From NCBI GenBank assembly GCA_024362935.1, contig JANCRA010000119.1:124001-188000 (forward strand): DNA of 64,000 nucleotides, in the 5' to 3' direction. This DNA is from Setophaga petechia. Lineage: Eukaryota; Chordata; Aves; Passeriformes; Parulidae. The position numbers were made by a program, and so were the translations under genes. This document shows, piece after piece, positions 60,501 through 64,000 of the stretch. Under the pieces are notes generated by a model. It was not told the DNA's origin, searched no databases, and was given only the letters and a program-made list of their open reading frames with translations. Numbering within the stretch: the stretch's first letter is position 1; every line of letters starts with the position of its first letter.

Positions 60501-61805
60501 TCCTTGCGAGACATAGTGAAAAAGCTTTTTCCTTAGATGTAGGTGACAAGAAACACTTACTGCAGTGCACTGAACAGCTAACTGCTACACAGCACTAGGA
60601 TTGTGTTAGCAGCTTGCAAAGTGCTAGAAAACAGTACTTTCCCACTCTCTTGCCTTTCCCTTCACAATAATACTTGAAAGGAAGGCATCTTAGACAACTT
60701 TCTTTTTCTTGTTGCAAAAAACTCTGCAGCCCTCTCTGCAACCTGTACAGCACGATGGAAGTTGTTTAGTGAGCAGGAAGGTTTTCTCCTTGCGAGACAT
60801 AGTGAAAAAGCTATTTCCTTAGATGTAGGTGACAAGAAACACTTACTGCATTGCACTGAAAAGCTAATTGCTACACAGAACTGGGATTCTGTTAGCAGCT
60901 TGCAAAGTGCTAGAAAACAGTACTTTCCCACTCTCTTGCCTTTCCCTACACATTAATACTTGAAAGGAAGGCGTCTTAGACAACTTTCTTTTTCTTGTTA
61001 CAGAACACACTGCAGCCCTCTGTGCAACTTCTAGAACACGATAGGAGATGTTTAGTGAGCAGGAAGGTTTTCTCCTTGGGAGACATAGTGAAAAAGCTAT
61101 TTGCTTAGATATAGGTGACAAGAAACACTTACTGCAGTGCACTGAACAGCTAATTGCTACACAGAACTGGGATTGTGTTAGCAGCTTGCAAAGTGCTAGA
61201 AAACAGTACTTTCCCACTCTCTTGCCTTTCCCTTCACATTAATACTTGAAAGGAAGGCGTCTTAGACAACTTTCTTTTTCTTGTTACAGAACACACTGCA
61301 GCCCTCTGTGCAACTTCTAGAACACGATAGGAGATGTTTAGTGAGCAGGAAGGTTTTCTCCTTGCGAGACATAGTGAAAAAGCTTTTAGCTTAGATGTAG
61401 GTGACAAGAACAACTTACTGCAGTGCACTGAACAGCTAACTGCTACACAGCACTAGGATTGTGTTAGCAGCTTGCAAAGTGCTAGAAAACAGTACTTTCG
61501 CACTCTCTTGCCTTTCCCTTCACATTAATACTTGAAAGGAAGGCTTCTTAGACAACTTTCTTTTACATATTGCAAAACACACTGCAGCCGTCTGTGCAAC
61601 TTCTACAACACGATGGAAGTTGTTTAGTGAGCAGCAACGTTTTCCCCTTGCGAGACAAAGTGAAAAAGCTATTTGCTCAGATGTAGGTATCAAGAAACAC
61701 TTACTGCCGTGCACTGACAAGCTAATTGCTACACAGCACTGGGATTGTGTTAGCAGCTTGCAAAGTGCTAGAAAACAGTACTTTCCCACTCTGTTGCCTT
61801 TCCCT
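57517..61805 (+). repeat. Mixed monomer run after the last clear HOR block
   Basis: Fifteen monomers of recognisable types in a new order. They include a place 7-8 pair at 58661 and 58947, and places 11 to 13 at 60090, 60376 and 60662 (compare 29776 to 30633). The monomer at 59519 is 285 bp because one T is missing in AAGAAGGTTTCTCC near 59637. Private changes rise toward the right, for example GCTTTTAGC and AAGAACAAC near 61385-61412. Confidence 0.75.
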
Positions 61806-64000
61806 TCACATTAATACTTGAAAGGAAAGCGTCTTAGACAAGTTTATTTTACTTTTTGCAAAACACACTGCAGTCCTCTGTGCAACTTCTAGAACACGAT
61901 AGGAGATGTTTAGTGAGCAGGAAGGTTTTCTCCTTGCGAGACAGAGTGAAAAAGCTATTTGCTCAGATGTAGGTGACAAGAAACACTTACTGCAGTGCAC
62001 TGAAAAGCTAACTGCTACACAGCACTGCGATTGTGTTAGCAGCCTGCAAAGTGCTAGAAAACAGTACTTTCCCACTCTGTTGCCTTTCCCTTCACATTAA
62101 TACTTGAAAGGAAGGCATCTTAGACAACTTTCTTTTTCTTGTGTCAAAAAACTCTGCAGCCCTCTCTGCAACATCTACAACACGATGGAAGTTGTTTAGT
62201 GAGCAGGAAGGTTTTCTCCTTGCGAGACATATTGGAAAAGCTATTTGCTTATATGTAGGTATCAAGAAACACTTACTGCAGTGCACTGAACAGCTAACTG
62301 CTACACAGCACTAGGACTGTGTTAGCAGCTTGCAAAGTGCTAGAAAACAGTACTTTCCCACTCTCTTGCCTTTCCCTTCACATTAATACTTGAAAGGAAG
62401 GCGTCGTAGACAACTTTCTTTTTCTTGTTGCAAAAAACTGTGCAGCCCTCTGTGCAAGGTCTACAACACGATGGAAGATGTTTAGTGAGCAGGAAGGTTT
62501 TCTCCTTGCGAGACATAGTGAAAAAGCTATTTGCTTAGATGTAGGTGACAAGAAACACTTACTGCAGTGCACTGAAAAGCTAATTGCTGCACAGCACTGC
62601 GATTGTGTTAGCAGCTTGCAAAGTGGTAGAAAACAGTACTTTCCCACTCTCTTGCCTTTCCCTTCACATTAATACTTGAAAGGAAGGCGTCTTAGACAAC
62701 TTTCTTTTACTTTTTGCAAAGCACACTGCAGCCCTCTGTGCAACTTCTACAACACGATGGAAGTTGTTTGGTGAGCAGCAACGTTTTCCCCTTGCGAGAC
62801 AAAGTGAAAAAACTATTTGCTCAGATGTAGGTATCAAGAAACACTTACAGCCGTGCACCGACAAGCTAATTGCTACACAGCACTGGGACTGTGTTAGCAG
62901 CTTGCAAAGTGCTAGAAAACAGTACTTTCCCACTCTCTTGCCTTTCCCTTCACATTAATACTTGAAAGGAAGGCGTCTTAGACCACTTTCTTTTTCTTGC
63001 TGCAAAACATTCTGCAGCCCTCTGTGCAACCTCTACAGCACGATGGAAGTTGTTTAGTGAACAGGAACGTTTTCTCCTTGCAAGACATAGTGATAAAGCT
63101 ATTTGCTTTGAAATAGGTAACAAGAAACACTTACTACAGTGCAGTGACAAGCTAATTGCTACACAGCAGTGGGATTGTGTAAGCAGCTTGCAAAGTGATA
63201 GAAAACAGTAATTTCCCACTCTCTTGCCTTTCCCTTCACATTAATACTTGAAAGGAAGGCGTCTTAGACAACTTTCTTTTTCTTGCTGCAAAACATTCTG
63301 CAGCCATCTGTGCAACCTGTACAGCACGATGGAAGTTGTTTAATGAGCAGGAACGTTTTCTCCTTGCGAGACAGAGTGAAAAAGCTATTTGCTTAGATGT
63401 AGGTGACAAGAAACACTTACTGCAGTGCACTGAACAGCTAATTGCTACACAGCACTGCGATTGTGTCAGCAGGTTGCAAACTGCTAGAAAACAGTACTTT
63501 CCCACTCTCTTGCCTTTCCCTTCACATTAATACTTGAAAGGAAGGCGTCTTAGACAACTTTTTTTTCTTGTTACAAAACACTCTACAGCCCTCTTTGCAA
63601 CTTCTAGAACACGATCGGAGATGTTTAGTGAGCAGGAAGGTTTTCTCCTTGCGAGACATAGTGAAAAAGCTATTTGCTTAGATGTAGGTAAGAAGAAACA
63701 CTTACTGCAGTGCACTGAAAAGCTAATTGCTACACAGCACTGGGATTCTGTTAGCAGTTTGCAAAGTGCTAGAAAACAGTACTTTCCCACTCTCTTGCCT
63801 TTCCATTCGCATTAATACTTGAAAGGAAGGCGTCTTAGACTACTTTCTTTAGCCTGTTACAAAACACTCTGCAGCCCTCTGTGCAACTTCTAGAACACGA
63901 TAGGAGATGTCTAGTGAGGAGGAAGGTTTTCTCTTTGCGAGACATAGTGAAAAAGCTATTTGCTTAGATGTAGGTGACAAGAAACACTTACTGCAGTGCA
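61806..64000 (+). repeat. Increasingly diverged monomers at the right end
   Basis: Starts are 61806, 62092, 62378, 62664, 62950, 63236, 63522 (285 bp) and 63807 (partial). Many substitutions are unique: GGCGTCGTAG, GTGCAAGGTCTAC, CACCGACAAGC, GCTTTGAAATAGG, GTCAGCAGGTTGC, GACTACTTTCTTTAGCCTG and GTCTAGTGAGGAGG. The 62950 monomer has GTAAGCAGC and AAAGTGATAG, as at 5681-5753 and 4167-5027. Such drift is typical of the margin of a homogenised satellite, but the true edge is not in the window. Confidence 0.8.

Larger units (their letters stand above)
5754..64000 (+). repeat. 286-bp satellite array, main segment with higher-order repeats
   Basis: 203 full monomers plus a terminal partial one (63807-64000), all in one orientation. 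All are 286 bp except five of 285 bp (10616-10900, 15763-16047, 50082-50366, 59519-59803, 63522-63806). Monomers fall into recurring types defined by linked substitutions, for example TGTCAAAAAACTC, TTACAGAACACAC or ACATTTTGCAAAACAC in the first variable block. Type order recurs in long blocks, which defines the higher-order structure. No gene, RNA or complete mobile element interrupts it. Confidence 0.97.

Noticed and set aside
1..64000. CRISPR array
   Set aside because: The repeats are contiguous 286-bp units without short repeats alternating with unique spacers.
5754..64000. Inverted or strand-switched monomers
   Set aside because: All monomers inspected lie in the same orientation.

Overview
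The whole 64 kb window is one head-to-tail satellite DNA array with a 286-bp monomer. I find no protein-coding gene, RNA gene, complete transposon or CRISPR array. The monomer holds about three CpG dinucleotides in 286 bases while TG and CA are common, as expected of a heavily CpG-methylated genome such as a vertebrate's. That taxonomic call is an inference. No known satellite family (for example alpha satellite) is recognisable.

Layout: 1-4166 is a homogenised array (a partial monomer, then 14 full ones). 4167-5480 is a chain of strongly diverged, older-looking monomers of 286-290 bp. 5481-5680 is a foreign CpG-rich segment of 200 bp (about 62% GC, about 24 CpGs by hand count) that replaces roughly 46 bp of a monomer. 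5681-5753 is the tail of that broken monomer. 5754-64000 is the main array, 203 full monomers and a terminal partial one. The last 2 kb, from about 61.8 kb, drifts away from the consensus again.

The array has higher-order repeat (HOR) structure. In the left third an 18-monomer unit (5147 bp) is duplicated at 7756-12902 and 12903-17763, and the second copy has lost one monomer. From 26 to 51 kb the unit is a 16-mer of 4576 bp (full copies at 26916-31491 and 44076-48651), with 7-, 15- and 22-monomer derivatives from later unequal exchanges. At 51.5-58 kb a 21-monomer spacing (6006 bp) contains an 11-monomer (3146 bp) nested duplication. Several junction monomers are visibly chimeric, and one carries an internal gene-conversion tract of 94-172 bp. 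Monomer length is very stable: all length changes in the homogenised array are single-base losses, at six places, and three of these are copies of one ancestral event.

Each monomer carries short open frames on both strands (about 64 codons on +, about 89 codons on -). They are repeat-borne, often lack ATG and cannot run through the array, because 286 is not a multiple of 3. The diverged monomers at 4.2-5.1 kb are different. They keep longer open frames, one crossing a monomer junction, with a conserved amino-acid pattern. This raises the untested possibility that the satellite descends from a coding-like repeat of about 96 codons.
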